Assembly: GCF_020521555.1 (NCBI RefSeq) | Contig: NZ_BPWA01000001.1 | Span: 372,001-436,000, forward strand | Reading direction: 5' to 3' | Length of the DNA: 64,000 nt | From: Rodentibacter sp. JRC1 | GTDB lineage: Bacteria; Pseudomonadota; Gammaproteobacteria; Enterobacterales; Pasteurellaceae | In this document: positions 1-8,557 of the stretch, in pieces | Numbering within the stretch: position 1 is the first letter of the stretch | Layout: each line of letters opens with the position of its first letter | Notes under the pieces: model-generated | Told to the model about the DNA's origin: nothing | Databases searched by the model: none | What the model saw: the letters and a program-made list of their open reading frames with translations, nothing else | Program-made: the position numbers and the translations under genes

Positions 1-1
1 A

Positions 2-838
2 GATGGCTCTATCAACCTATTCCGTCCGGATCAAAATGCCAAACGTATGCAACGTACTTCTGCCCGTCTTTTAATGCCACAAGTCCCCACCGAACTATTC
101 GTGCGCGCTTGTAAAGAAGTGGTGAAAGCTAACGAAGAATGGTTAGGTCCCTATGGCTCCGGCGCTACCTTATATTTACGTCCGTTCTTAATCGGTGTCG
201 GTGAAAATATCGGTGTGAAAACCGCACCGGAGTTTATTTTCTCTGTATTCTGTTGTCCGGTTGGTGCTTATTTCAAAGGCGGACTTGCCCCTTCTAACTT
301 TATTACAACCGAATACGACCGCGCAGCACCAATGGGAACAGGCGGTGTAAAAGTAGGCGGTAACTATGCGGCAAGTCTTCTTCCACACGAGTTGGCCGCA
401 GAGCAAGGCACTCCGGAACGTAAATTTGCCGATGCCATTTACCTTGATCCGAAAACCCACACTAAAATTGAAGAAGTGGGTGCGGCAAATTTCTTCGGTA
501 TAACCAAAGATAACAAATTTATCACACCGGTATCCGAATCAATTTTACCAAGTATTACAAAATACTCCTTACTTCATATTGCTAAAACACGCTTAGGAAT
601 GGAAGCTATTGAAGGAGATGTGTATATCGATCAATTAGATCAATTTGCAGAAGCAGGCGCATGCGGTACTGCGGCGGTTATTACTCCTGTTGGCGGTATT
701 CAGCACAAGGGCAATTTCCACGTGTTCTATTCCGAAACTGAAGTCGGTCCGATCACCCGCAAACTTTATAATGAACTAACCGGTATTCAATTCGGTGATA
801 TTGAAGCACCGGAAGGTTGGATTGTTAAAGTAGAATAG
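2..838 (+). CDS. ilvE: Branched-chain amino acid aminotransferase, 5' truncated by window edge
   Basis: Class IV PLP-dependent aminotransferase for the last step of leucine, isoleucine and valine synthesis, transferring amino groups between glutamate and branched-chain 2-oxo acids. The frame is open to the window edge, giving 278 residues; the family is about 340, so roughly 65 N-terminal residues lie outside. The PLP lysine is recognisable in [12 protein letters not shown] (codon at 350-352). The C-terminal half carries [15 protein letters not shown], typical of the long (eukaryote/Haemophilus-like) BCAT subgroup rather than E. coli IlvE. It runs convergently toward purF; its original terminator is now split by the IS downstream. 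Identity is secure, the true start is not visible. Confidence 0.95.
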   Translation, partial: DGSINLFRPDQNAKRMQRTSARLLMPQVPTELFVRACKEVVKANEEWLGPYGSGATLYLRPFLIGVGENIGVKTAPEFIFSVFCCPVGAYFKGGLAPSNFITTEYDRAAPMGTGGVKVGGNYAASLLPHELAAEQGTPERKFADAIYLDPKTHTKIEEVGAANFFGITKDNKFITPVSESILPSITKYSLLHIAKTRLGMEAIEGDVYIDQLDQFAEAGACGTAAVITPVGGIQHKGNFHVFYSETEVGPITRKLYNELTGIQFGDIEAPEGWIVKVE

Positions 839-923
839 TTTTTAAGTGTTAAAAAAGTGCGGTCGAAATGATCTGCCCCCAAAAGTTGGACAAAATAAAC
901 CAACTTAGTCAGGGGCAGATTTT

Positions 924-1451
924 ATGACCAAATACAATCAAACATTCAAACAACAAGCCATCGATTTTTATCTTAAAAATCACTTAGATATTTCACTTAC
1001 AAAAAAACAATTTCAACTTTCCGACACCACCTTAAGACGTTGGATTACCCAATATCAACATTCAGGCAATGCAGGGCTTGCCCTATTGCCCGGCAAACGC
1101 ATTTATTCCGCTGAATTTAAATATCAAGTCATCCTTGCCGTTCAAAAAGGGGATTTCTCTGCAAGGCAAGCGACAATCCATTTCGGCATAAGTAATTCAG
1201 GTCTTATCAGCCAATGGTTGAAAGCCTTTGAAAAAGACGGTATAAACGGTTTACACCCCAAACCGAAAGGAAGACCGACAATGTCCCCGAAAAAACCAAA
1301 ATACGCCAAAATGCCACCGCCGCCGAAGACCGAAGAAGACCGCTTACGGTTAAGGATTTTGGAGCTTGAAGCGGAGGTGGCATTTCTAAAAAAGTTGGAC
1401 GAAGTGATGCGGGAGGAAGAAGCCGAACGGCGGCGATTATCCAAAGATTGA
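924..1451 (+). CDS. IS3-family transposase OrfA (DNA-binding subunit)
   Basis: OrfA is a 175-residue protein with two helix-turn-helix segments, roughly residues 1-45 (TLRRWITQYQ) and 55-105 (SGLISQWLKAFEKDGINGL), a proline/lysine linker at about 108-140, and a leucine-zipper-like heptad stretch at 143-165 (LRLRILELEAEVAFLKKL). This is the usual architecture of OrfA in the IS150 group, where it binds the terminal repeats and dimerises. The start is preceded by AGGGG at 914-917. Near the end, the heptamer A AAA AAG (1388-1394) is in the right phase for -1 slippage into orfB; without slippage OrfA stops at 1449-1451. Confidence 0.92.
   Translation: MTKYNQTFKQQAIDFYLKNHLDISLTKKQFQLSDTTLRRWITQYQHSGNAGLALLPGKRIYSAEFKYQVILAVQKGDFSARQATIHFGISNSGLISQWLKAFEKDGINGLHPKPKGRPTMSPKKPKYAKMPPPPKTEEDRLRLRILELEAEVAFLKKLDEVMREEEAERRRLSKD
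1388..1394 (+). other. -1 programmed frameshift site of the transposase
   Basis: The heptamer AAAAAAG is read in the OrfA zero frame as A AAA AAG, the canonical slippery sequence of IS3-family elements and dnaX. After a -1 shift the frame stays open from 1388 through the whole of orfB, giving an OrfAB fusion of about 440 residues. Heptamer and open frame are seen directly; the shift itself is inferred from the family. Confidence 0.85.
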
Positions 1452-2257
1452 GAGGGACGTTTCCGCTTAACATCTTGCTTTCATTGGCAAATTTGTCTCG
1501 TAGTGTGTTTTTCTATCATTTAAAGCCGAAGGCGGATAAAAATACCGCACTTAAAGCGGAAATCAGGCGGATTAAAGCAGAAAATCCGGCGTATGGTTAT
1601 CGCCGAGTAAGTGCGTTATTGAAAGGCGTTAATCACAAACGGGTACAACACTTAATCCAACAAATGGGGCTACAGGTGAAGGGCAAAAAAGCGAGAAAGT
1701 ACGCCGCCTATCGCGGTGAAATCGGAAACATCGCCCCAAACCGCTTACAACGGGATTTCACCACAACCCGACCAAACGAAAAATGGCTTACCGACATCAC
1801 GGAAATCAAAGCCAAAGACGGCAGTAAATGTTACGTCTCACCGATTTTAGACTGCTTCAACTCGGAAATCATCAGCGTTGCTATCAGTCGAAGCCCGAAT
1901 TGGCAACAAGTGAAAGTAATGTTGCAACAAGCGGTCGAAAAATTACCCAAAGAGGCGAAGCCGATACTGCATTCGGACCAAGGTTGGCAATATCAAATGT
2001 GTGCGTATCAACGCATCTTACAAGAAAACGGCATAGTGCAGAGTATGTCAAGAAAGGGAAACTGCCTAGATAATGCGATGATGGAGAGCTTTTTCGGGCG
2101 GATGAAAACGGAATGTATCTATGGTAAGCATTTTGACAATGCCGAGGAGGTTGCACAAGCGGTGAGGGAGTATATACGGTATTACAATGAGGAACGAATA
2201 CAATTAAAATTAAACGGCTTGAGCCCGATACAATATCGAACTCAAACCATTTGTTAA
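1448..2257 (+). CDS. IS3-family transposase OrfB (DDE catalytic part)
   Basis: This is the rve-type integrase domain of an IS150-group transposase. The catalytic triad is visible as D116 (WLTDIT), D177 (LHSDQGWQY) and E213 (NAMMESFFGRMK); 35 residues separate the second D from E, the DD35E spacing. The HTH_21-like region is at about 35-70 (NPAYGYRRV). The frame overlaps orfA in -1; the first possible independent start is TTG at 1448, so the normal product is probably the frameshifted OrfAB fusion and the open frame extends upstream to the slip site. The triad is intact and there is no internal stop. Confidence 0.93.
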   Translation: MRGTFPLNILLSLANLSRSVFFYHLKPKADKNTALKAEIRRIKAENPAYGYRRVSALLKGVNHKRVQHLIQQMGLQVKGKKARKYAAYRGEIGNIAPNRLQRDFTTTRPNEKWLTDITEIKAKDGSKCYVSPILDCFNSEIISVAISRSPNWQQVKVMLQQAVEKLPKEAKPILHSDQGWQYQMCAYQRILQENGIVQSMSRKGNCLDNAMMESFFGRMKTECIYGKHFDNAEEVAQAVREYIRYYNEERIQLKLNGLSPIQYRTQTIC

Positions 2258-2303
2258 ATGGTCTAACTTTTTGGGGTCAGATCAAAATTGACCGCTCTTA
2301 ACA

Positions 2304-3821
2304 CTATCTTTCGTTATGAATTTCCAAATTCGTTGCATCCTTTTCACGCTTTTTCTTTGCCGAATCATTACGTTGAAAAGCGATGTTATCAAGATATTCC
2401 GGTGTAATATCACCCGTAATATATTCTCCGGTGAAAACGGAACAATCAAAACCTTGAATTCTTGGGTTTTCTTCTTGTACCGATTCAGTGAGCGCACTGA
2501 GATCTTGGAAAATAAGTTTATCCACGCCGATTAATTTGGCAATTTCGTCCACATTTCGACCATGAGCAATGAGTTCATCCTTGGTTGGCATATCAATGCC
2601 ATATACGTTCGGATAACGAATCTCCGGTGCGGCTGAGGCAAAATAAATTTTCTTCGCTCCGGCAGCACGTGCCATTTCTACAATTTGTTCCGAAGTCGTG
2701 CCTCGCACGATAGAATCGTCCACCAACAAGACATTTTTTCCTTTAAACTCCGCTTTAATGGTATTCAATTTACGGCGAACGGAACTAATACGCTGTGCTT
2801 GCCCCGGCATAATGAAGGTTCGTCCCACATAACGGTTTTTTACAAAACCTTGGCGATAAGGTTTGTTAAGCACATTGGCGATTTGCAATGCAATATCCGT
2901 TGAGGTTTCAGGTACGGGAATAACCACATCAATATTATCTAATTCATCTTGCCATTCACGGGCGATTTTTTGTCCTAAACGCTCCCCCATATGAACGCGT
3001 GCCGCATAAACGGAAACGCCGTCCATAATGGAATCCGGACGGGCAAAATAGACGTATTCAAAAATACAAGGATTTAAGACCGCACTTTCTGCACATTGCT
3101 GCGCATAAAGTCTGCCGCCAAATGTTACATAAACGGCTTCTCCCGGTGCGACATCTCTTACGAAATCAAAGCCTGCAACATCCAACGCCACCGTTTCTGA
3201 AGCAAACATATAATCGGTTTTGCCGTTTTCTTCACGCTTACCTAATACTAAAGGGCGTATGCCGAACGGATCCCGAAATGCGACCATACCATGCCCGATA
3301 ATCATCGCTAAACAAGCATACGCACCACGCACATCTTTATGAGTTTTGCTTACAGCATAGAAAATATCTTGAGGATCAAGATGATCTTGTGGAATGTTAT
3401 CAAGATGATTGGCAAAAATGTTGAGCAGTAATTCGGAATCAGAATTGGTGTTGACATGGCGACGTGCGGTTTTAAACACTTTTTCCTTTAATTCACCGGA
3501 ATTGGTTAAGTTACCGTTATGCACCAAAGTAACTCCATAAGGCGAATTTACATAAAACGGTTGTGCTTCCGATACGCTTGAACTGCCTGCGGTAGGATAA
3601 CGTACGTGCCCCATTCCCGCATTACCTTGTAAACGCAACATATGCTCTTGTCTAAAAATATCACTCACTAAACCATTGGCTTTGCGTAAGCGAAAACGAT
3701 TTTCGTCATCCACCGTGACAATTCCTGCGGCATCCTGCCCTCGATGCTGTAATAACGTTAATGCTGCATAAATAGATTCATTAACCGGACTTTGGCTAAC
3801 AATGCCGACAATACCACACAT
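2304..3821 (-). CDS. purF: Amidophosphoribosyltransferase
   Basis: This is the first committed enzyme of purine synthesis: glutamine + PRPP gives 5-phosphoribosylamine. At 505 residues it has the family length. The N-terminal glutamine amidotransferase begins MCGIVGI, Cys2 being the nucleophile after Met removal; the PRPP-binding phosphoribosyltransferase motif [14 protein letters not shown] lies at about residue 365-380. AAGGAT lies 10-15 bases before the ATG. It follows cvpA with a 10 bp gap, the usual cvpA-purF operon, and the operator upstream of cvpA implies PurR repression. Its stop lies 5 bases from the split terminator. Confidence 0.97.
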   Translation of the reverse strand: MCGIVGIVSQSPVNESIYAALTLLQHRGQDAAGIVTVDDENRFRLRKANGLVSDIFRQEHMLRLQGNAGMGHVRYPTAGSSSVSEAQPFYVNSPYGVTLVHNGNLTNSGELKEKVFKTARRHVNTNSDSELLLNIFANHLDNIPQDHLDPQDIFYAVSKTHKDVRGAYACLAMIIGHGMVAFRDPFGIRPLVLGKREENGKTDYMFASETVALDVAGFDFVRDVAPGEAVYVTFGGRLYAQQCAESAVLNPCIFEYVYFARPDSIMDGVSVYAARVHMGERLGQKIAREWQDELDNIDVVIPVPETSTDIALQIANVLNKPYRQGFVKNRYVGRTFIMPGQAQRISSVRRKLNTIKAEFKGKNVLLVDDSIVRGTTSEQIVEMARAAGAKKIYFASAAPEIRYPNVYGIDMPTKDELIAHGRNVDEIAKLIGVDKLIFQDLSALTESVQEENPRIQGFDCSVFTGEYITGDITPEYLDNIAFQRNDSAKKKREKDATNLEIHNER

Positions 3822-3831
3822 TTCATGATCC

Positions 3832-4323
3832 TTATTGATTAAGTGTTGAATTTAAGAAACTGGAACTCTCTTGAAGCTGTTGGAAAAACCATTCAATGAT
3901 AAAGCCGAAATGTGGAATCAATTTTGATGTTTTCCACCAATCGGATTGCTCAAAATTCGTAAAGGTATCCAAGAAAAATAAGATCGCGGCAACAATCAAT
4001 ACACCGCGTAGTAAACCAAATGCCGCCCCCAATACACGATCGGTGCCGCTTAACCCTGTTTTATCCACTAACTGTGCGATAACAAAATTCACTATCCCTC
4101 CCACAATCAGTGTGAGAATAAACAAAATACCGATTGCCGTCCCGTTACGCACATATATGGAGTCAATTTGAGTTAAATAAGTTGCAAGATAAGGGTAAAA
4201 TTGACTTGCCACAATAAAGGCAACGACCCAACTGGCAAGTGATAACACTTCGCGTACGAAGCCACGTAACAAACTGACAAGAATAGAAAAAGCGATAATG
4301 CCAATAATAATGTAATCGATCAT
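3832..4323 (-). CDS. cvpA: Colicin V production protein homologue, inner membrane
   Basis: This is a CvpA-family membrane protein with about four transmembrane segments (near residues 3-22, 25-45, 65-85 and 100-122), ending in a short polar C-terminus. Start chosen at the ATG at 4323 (MIDYIII), which is preceded by GAGAG at a good distance; the longer frame from 4353 adds ten residues not seen in the family. The product is 163 residues. In E. coli it is needed for colicin V release and lies upstream of purF, as here; its molecular role is unresolved. It is the first gene of the PurR-controlled cvpA-purF unit. Confidence 0.93.
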   Translation of the reverse strand: MIDYIIIGIIAFSILVSLLRGFVREVLSLASWVVAFIVASQFYPYLATYLTQIDSIYVRNGTAIGILFILTLIVGGIVNFVIAQLVDKTGLSGTDRVLGAAFGLLRGVLIVAAILFFLDTFTNFEQSDWWKTSKLIPHFGFIIEWFFQQLQESSSFLNSTLNQ

Positions 4324-4391
4324 TAAAAAATCTCTCAATAAAAAGAGCCGCATAAAGCAGCCGAAGGGTATTCTACAAAAATAAAGTAAAA

Positions 4392-4407
4392 AAGAAAACG
4401 TTTGCGT
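4392..4407 (-). promoter_or_regulatory. PurR operator of cvpA-purF
   Basis: The plus strand reads AAGAAAACGTTTGCGT, matching 14 of 16 positions of the PurR box ACGCAAACGTTTGCGT. It lies about 70 bp upstream of the cvpA ATG and just after the yfbV stop codon. A second PurR-like box occurs at guaB in this window, which supports a purine regulon. The match is seen; binding is inferred. Confidence 0.8.
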
Positions 4408-4410
4408 AAA

Positions 4411-4854
4411 CTAAATTTCTTGCCAAAACGTGCGATCCAATCGCCGCTCCGCTTTCCTTAAGACTTCCGCCAAATGTTGATATGTCGGTTTGCCCTGTAC
4501 GATTGGTAAGGGCTCATGAATTTCTTTTAGATATTCACAAATATCGTAAAACCAAACCGCACTTTGCGCACCTAAAGGCGATATTGCCCGCTTTCCCAGC
4601 CAATATAGACCTTGAAAAGGAATAAGCAAGGCAAAAAGTGCGGTCAAAACCGCAAGAGAAAATGCTACTACATCCTGCTTTGCATAAAGTTGCTGCCACA
4701 CTACGGCAAATACCGCAATTAGCGGCATTGTTTTTTGTGCAAAACGTGTAACCTTTATAATTCGATTTTCAGGAAAAATAATCCCTAACTTTGCCTCTTT
4801 CGGCCAAGTATCAAGATAAATTTGACCTTTTTTAAAAATAGAAAAAACAGACAT
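4411..4854 (-). CDS. yfbV: UPF0208 (DUF412) membrane protein YfbV
   Basis: This is a small inner-membrane protein of the YfbV family, 147 residues from the ATG at 4854, with two hydrophobic segments (about residues 43-62 and 65-85). In E. coli YfbV has been linked to insulation of the Ter macrodomain; the biochemical role is unknown. The ATG is preferred over the in-frame GTG at 4863 because AGGAG at 4864-4868 is correctly spaced only for the ATG. The conserved start [16 protein letters not shown] fits. Its neighbours ackA (divergent) and cvpA-purF match the H. influenzae order. Confidence 0.9.
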   Translation of the reverse strand: MSVFSIFKKGQIYLDTWPKEAKLGIIFPENRIIKVTRFAQKTMPLIAVFAVVWQQLYAKQDVVAFSLAVLTALFALLIPFQGLYWLGKRAISPLGAQSAVWFYDICEYLKEIHEPLPIVQGKPTYQHLAEVLRKAERRLDRTFWQEI

Positions 4855-4998
4855 AAAAAACACTCCTAAAAAACTCGGCGCTTATCATACTCTTGTTCAC
4901 CAAAAGTTTCTATCTCATTAAATTGATTAAATTTTAACCTCTTTCAATTGAGGTTTGATTTTTCTTTAACAAGTGAATTTATTTTATCGCATAAAAGG

Positions 4999-5012
4999 TG
5001 TATTCTATGCCC
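4999..5012 (+). promoter_or_regulatory. Probable extended -10 promoter of ackA
   Basis: TG followed by TATTCT (5001-5006) forms an extended -10 element about 85 bp before the ackA ATG; no good -35 is seen at the matching position. The transcript would start near 5012, just ahead of the hairpin at 5024-5054. Confidence 0.45.
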
Positions 5013-5023
5013 CACTTATTCAG

Positions 5024-5054
5024 TTTGTTCGCCAAGTTCATTACGGCGAACAAA
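5024..5054 (+). other. Perfect 10 bp hairpin in the ackA 5' leader
   Basis: The arms TTTGTTCGCC (5024-5033) and GGCGAACAAA (5045-5054) are perfectly complementary around an 11-base loop, followed by TTTCTATT. It lies between the proposed promoter and the ribosome binding site (AGG at 5080-5082). It could be an mRNA-stabilising or regulatory element, or an operator for a dimeric protein; which is unknown. Confidence 0.6.
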
Positions 5055-5088
5055 TTTCTATTAACTTCAATCTTACAATAGGTTTCTT

Positions 5089-6288
5089 ATGTCAAAACTT
5101 GTTCTTATCCTTAATTGTGGTAGCTCATCACTAAAATTCTCAATCCTTGATCCTATTTCAGGCGATGAAAAATTATCGGGTTTAGCCGAGGCGTTCTATT
5201 TGCCTGAAGCCCGTATTAAATGGAAATTGCACGGTGAAAAAGGACAAGCTGACTTAGGTGCGGGTGCTGCTCACACAGAAGCATTAAACTTCATTGTTGA
5301 AAACATTTTTACTAAAGATCCTGAATTACAAAATAGTATTTCCGCTATTGGTCATCGTGTTGTGCACGGTGGTGAAAAATTCACAAAATCAGTGCTTATC
5401 ACCGATGAAGTCTTAAAAGGCATTGAAGATGCAGTTCAATTTGCCCCGTTACACAACCCTGCTCACTTAATCGGTATTCGTGAAGCATTCAAATTATTCC
5501 CGGCATTAAAAGACAAAAATGTTGCCGTATTTGATACCGCTTTCCATCAAACGATGCCTGAAGAAGCTTTCTTATACGCACTACCGTACTCGTTTTATAA
5601 AGAACATGGCGTTCGTCGCTATGGCGCGCACGGAACCAGCCATTATTATGTAAGCCGTGAAGCGGCAAAACGCTTAAATGTAGCAGAAGATAAAGTAAAT
5701 GTAATTACTTGCCACTTAGGTAACGGCGGTTCTATTTCTGCAATTCGTCATGGTGAGTGTATTGATACGTCAATGGGTTTAACGCCATTGGAAGGTTTGG
5801 TTATGGGTACGCGTTCCGGTGATATTGATCCGGCAATTATGTTCTATATGCATAAAACTTTAGGTATGTCCGTAGATGAAATCGAAACTACATTAACCAA
5901 AAAATCCGGTCTTTTAGGTTTAACCGAAGTAACCAGCGACTGTCGCTATGCGGAAGATAACTATGATAAGGAAGTTCCGGCAAAACGTGCCTTAGACGTA
6001 TATTGTTACCGTTTAGCAAAATACATCGGTTCTTATATGGCGGTTATCGGTGAACGTTTAGATGCTATCGTATTTACCGGCGGTATCGGCGAAAATTCTG
6101 CTCACGTACGTGAAATCACATTAAATCACTTAAAACTTTTCGGTTATCAAATCGATGAAGAGCGTAATCTTGCCGCACGTTTCGGTAATGAAGGCGTAAT
6201 CACTAAAGATGGTTCTCCGATTGCAATGGTAATCCCAACCAACGAAGAATTAGTGATCGCACAAGATACTGCAAAACTTTGTTTCTAA
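5089..6288 (+). CDS. ackA: Acetate kinase
   Basis: The enzyme interconverts acetyl phosphate + ADP with acetate + ATP in the cytoplasm. At 399 residues it is full length. Family motifs are visible: N-terminal [22 protein letters not shown], the catalytic [21 protein letters not shown], and the adenosine-binding GGIGENS near residue 330. It is followed by a strong terminator (6301-6325) and then pta, so the two are close together but pta depends on readthrough or its own promoter. Together they form the overflow acetate pathway and control acetyl phosphate. Confidence 0.98.
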   Translation: MSKLVLILNCGSSSLKFSILDPISGDEKLSGLAEAFYLPEARIKWKLHGEKGQADLGAGAAHTEALNFIVENIFTKDPELQNSISAIGHRVVHGGEKFTKSVLITDEVLKGIEDAVQFAPLHNPAHLIGIREAFKLFPALKDKNVAVFDTAFHQTMPEEAFLYALPYSFYKEHGVRRYGAHGTSHYYVSREAAKRLNVAEDKVNVITCHLGNGGSISAIRHGECIDTSMGLTPLEGLVMGTRSGDIDPAIMFYMHKTLGMSVDEIETTLTKKSGLLGLTEVTSDCRYAEDNYDKEVPAKRALDVYCYRLAKYIGSYMAVIGERLDAIVFTGGIGENSAHVREITLNHLKLFGYQIDEERNLAARFGNEGVITKDGSPIAMVIPTNEELVIAQDTAKLCF

Positions 6289-6300
6289 TTTTATAAACAA

Positions 6301-6331
6301 ACTGCCGAAAAGTTCGGCAGTTTTTCTTTTT
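6301..6331 (+). terminator. Rho-independent terminator between ackA and pta
   Basis: The perfect 9 bp stem ACTGCCGAA / TTCGGCAGT (6301-6309, 6313-6321) has a 3-base loop and is followed by TTTTCTTTTTT. It begins 12 bases after the ackA stop codon and 38 bases before pta, and should reduce transcription into pta. Confidence 0.9.
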
Positions 6332-6358
6332 TCATAACTCAATCAATTAAGGTTTATT

Positions 6359-8497
6359 ATGTCCCGTACAATTATCCTTATCCCAGTTAGTGCCGGCGTT
6401 GGTTTAACCAGTGTAAGTCTTGGTCTCATTCAATCACTTGAACAAAAAGGCGCGAAAGTCGGTTTTATGAAACCTATTTCTCAACCCAATTCCGGTGAAG
6501 ATCAATTAGATCGCACGACCTCTATTGTTCGCTCCAGTACCACACTTGAGACGGCGGAGCCGTTTATGTTAAGCGTGGCTGAATCATTAATCGGTCAGAA
6601 CCAATCTGATGTATTGTTAGAAAAAATCGTTGAAAATCATCAACAACTTTCTAAAAATAACGAAATTGTTGTAGTAGAAGGATTAATTCCAACCCGCAAA
6701 CACGGCTATGCAAACAGCATTAACTATGAAATCGCACAAGCATTAGATGCGGAAATTGTGTTAGTTGCCGCACCGTCAACAGAAACACCGGCAGAGTTAA
6801 AAGAACGAGTGGAAGCAGCTGCTTCATTATTTGGCGGTAAACATAACCCTAACCTACTCGGTGTTGTAGTCAATAAATTCAATGCACCGATTGATGAATC
6901 AGGTCGCACCCGTCCGGATTTAACGGAAATCTTCGATTCTTTCCAACACAGTCATAATAGTAAATCGGAATTAACCAAATTATTTTCAAATAGTGCTATT
7001 AAGCTGCTTGCCTGTGTGCCATGGTCAGCGGATCTCATCGCAACCCGAGCAATCGATTTAGTCAAACATTTAGGTGCAACAATTATTAATGAAGGCGATA
7101 TCAACCGCCGTATTCGTGGAATCACTTTTTGTGCGAGAAGTCTGCCAAATATGGTAGAACACTTCCGTGCAGGGAGCTTATTAGTGGTATCGGCAGATCG
7201 TCCTGATGCGATTGTAGCTGCTGCACTGGCAGCCTCAAACGGTGTCGAAATCGGTGGTATGCTCTTAACCGGCGGCTATAAAATTGACGCACAAATCAAC
7301 AAACTTTGCCAACACGTATTTGAAACGACTAAATTGCCAATCTTCCGTATTGAAGGTAATACATGGCAAACCGCATTAAATCTACAAAGTTTCAATCTTG
7401 AAGTACCGGTTGATGATAAAGAACGTATCGAAAATATTAAAGACTATATGAGCCAACAATTCGATACTCAATTTATTGAGGGCTTAGTTGCCGCTTCGAC
7501 ACGTTTACGCCGTTTATCGCCACCGGCGTTCCGTTTCCAATTAACCGAGTTGGCTCGTGCTGCGAAAAAACGTATCGTTTTACCTGAAGGTGATGAACCT
7601 CGCACAATCAAAGCAGCCGTGCTTTGTGCGGAACGTGGTATTGCCGAATGTGTCTTATTGGCCGATCCTGCCTCCGTTCAACGCGTTGCCGAAGCACAAG
7701 GCGTTCAGTTAGGTAAAGGTATCACTATCATCAATCCTGCTGATGTGCGTGAAAATTATGTCGATCGTTTAGTTGAACTCCGCAAAGCAAAAGGTATGAC
7801 TGAAACGGCGGCACGTGAACAGCTGGAAGATACCGTTGTGCTTGGCACGATGATGTTGGAAGCAAATGAAGTGGATGGTTTAGTGTCCGGTGCAGTTCAC
7901 ACCACCGCCAATACGATTCGCCCACCAATGCAAATTATCAAAACTGCACCGGGTAGCTCCATTGTTTCTTCTATCTTCTTTATGTTGCTACCGGATCAAG
8001 TTCTTGTGTATGGCGACTGTGCGGTAAATCCTGATCCAACGGCAGAACAATTAGCTGAAATCGCTATTCAATCCGCCGATTCGGCAAAAGCATTCGGTAT
8101 CGATCCGAAAGTTGCGATGATCTCTTACTCCACCGGTACATCAGGTAGCGGTGCAGATGTAGAAAAAGTCAAAGAAGCAACACGTCTTGCGAAAGAAAAA
8201 CGCCCGGATTTACTCATTGACGGTCCTTTACAATACGATGCAGCCGTAATGGAAGATGTGGCTCGCTCTAAAGCACCAAACTCCCCTGTGGCGGGTAAGG
8301 CAACCGTATTCGTATTCCCTGATTTAAATACCGGTAACACTACTTACAAAGCGGTTCAACGTTCCGCTGACTTAGTGTCTATCGGTCCAATGTTGCAAGG
8401 TATGCGTAAACCGGTGAACGATTTATCCCGTGGTGCGCTGGTCGACGATATTGTGTACACGATTGCATTAACAGCAATTCAGGCGACACAAGCATAA
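6359..8497 (+). CDS. pta: Phosphate acetyltransferase, long form
   Basis: The enzyme converts acetyl-CoA + phosphate to acetyl phosphate + CoA, supplying AckA. At 712 residues it is the long enterobacterial-type enzyme: an N-terminal P-loop-like regulatory domain (about 1-225; its loop [14 protein letters not shown] lacks the usual GK[ST], as is typical in Pta), a DRTGG domain (about 225-345) and the C-terminal catalytic PTA domain (about 390-705, with [14 protein letters not shown] and [10 protein letters not shown]). The start is preceded by AAGG. It ends just before an uptake-sequence terminator. Confidence 0.97.
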   Translation: MSRTIILIPVSAGVGLTSVSLGLIQSLEQKGAKVGFMKPISQPNSGEDQLDRTTSIVRSSTTLETAEPFMLSVAESLIGQNQSDVLLEKIVENHQQLSKNNEIVVVEGLIPTRKHGYANSINYEIAQALDAEIVLVAAPSTETPAELKERVEAAASLFGGKHNPNLLGVVVNKFNAPIDESGRTRPDLTEIFDSFQHSHNSKSELTKLFSNSAIKLLACVPWSADLIATRAIDLVKHLGATIINEGDINRRIRGITFCARSLPNMVEHFRAGSLLVVSADRPDAIVAAALAASNGVEIGGMLLTGGYKIDAQINKLCQHVFETTKLPIFRIEGNTWQTALNLQSFNLEVPVDDKERIENIKDYMSQQFDTQFIEGLVAASTRLRRLSPPAFRFQLTELARAAKKRIVLPEGDEPRTIKAAVLCAERGIAECVLLADPASVQRVAEAQGVQLGKGITIINPADVRENYVDRLVELRKAKGMTETAAREQLEDTVVLGTMMLEANEVDGLVSGAVHTTANTIRPPMQIIKTAPGSSIVSSIFFMLLPDQVLVYGDCAVNPDPTAEQLAEIAIQSADSAKAFGIDPKVAMISYSTGTSGSGADVEKVKEATRLAKEKRPDLLIDGPLQYDAAVMEDVARSKAPNSPVAGKATVFVFPDLNTGNTTYKAVQRSADLVSIGPMLQGMRKPVNDLSRGALVDDIVYTIALTAIQATQA

Positions 8498-8512
8498 TTT
8501 AAAACTCATATG

Positions 8513-8547
8513 AAAACGACCGCTCTTCTTAAGTGCGGTCGTTTTTT
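8513..8547. terminator. Bidirectional terminator made of an inverted uptake-sequence pair (pta/rnd)
   Basis: The 15 bp arms (8513-8527 and 8531-8545) have one mismatch and a 3-base loop; the arms contain GACCGCTCTT and AAGTGCGGTC, and A- and T-runs lie on the two sides. It sits between the convergent pta and rnd stops. Confidence 0.9.
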
Positions 8548-8557
8548 ATAATAATTT

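Larger units (their letters stand above)
869..2284 (+). mobile_element. IS3-family (IS150-like) insertion sequence, complete
   Basis: The element is 1416 bp with imperfect terminal inverted repeats at 869-891 and 2261-2284, both reading TGATCTG(C/A)CCCCAAAA inward, and ends in the TG...CA dinucleotides of the IS3 family. A 3 bp direct repeat AAA flanks it (866-868, 2285-2287). It has two overlapping frames, orfA and orfB, joined by a -1 frameshift site, and an intact DDE triad, so it looks potentially active. It interrupts no gene but lands in the loop of a terminator between ilvE and purF. Confidence 0.93.
855..2299. terminator. Uptake-sequence terminator split by the insertion sequence
   Basis: Left arm AAGTGCGGTC at 855-864 and right arm GACCGCTCTT at 2290-2299. 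With the IS and one copy of the AAA duplication removed, they form a 10 bp stem (one mismatch) with a 6-base loop GAAATT between the convergent ilvE and purF stop codons, preceded by an A-run at 851-856. The same inverted uptake-sequence design ends other genes in this window. The arms are read directly; the terminator role is inferred. Confidence 0.75.

Noticed and set aside
188..460. Open frame on the minus strand inside ilvE
   Set aside because: Antisense shadow of a well-conserved gene, with no ribosome binding site or recognisable product.
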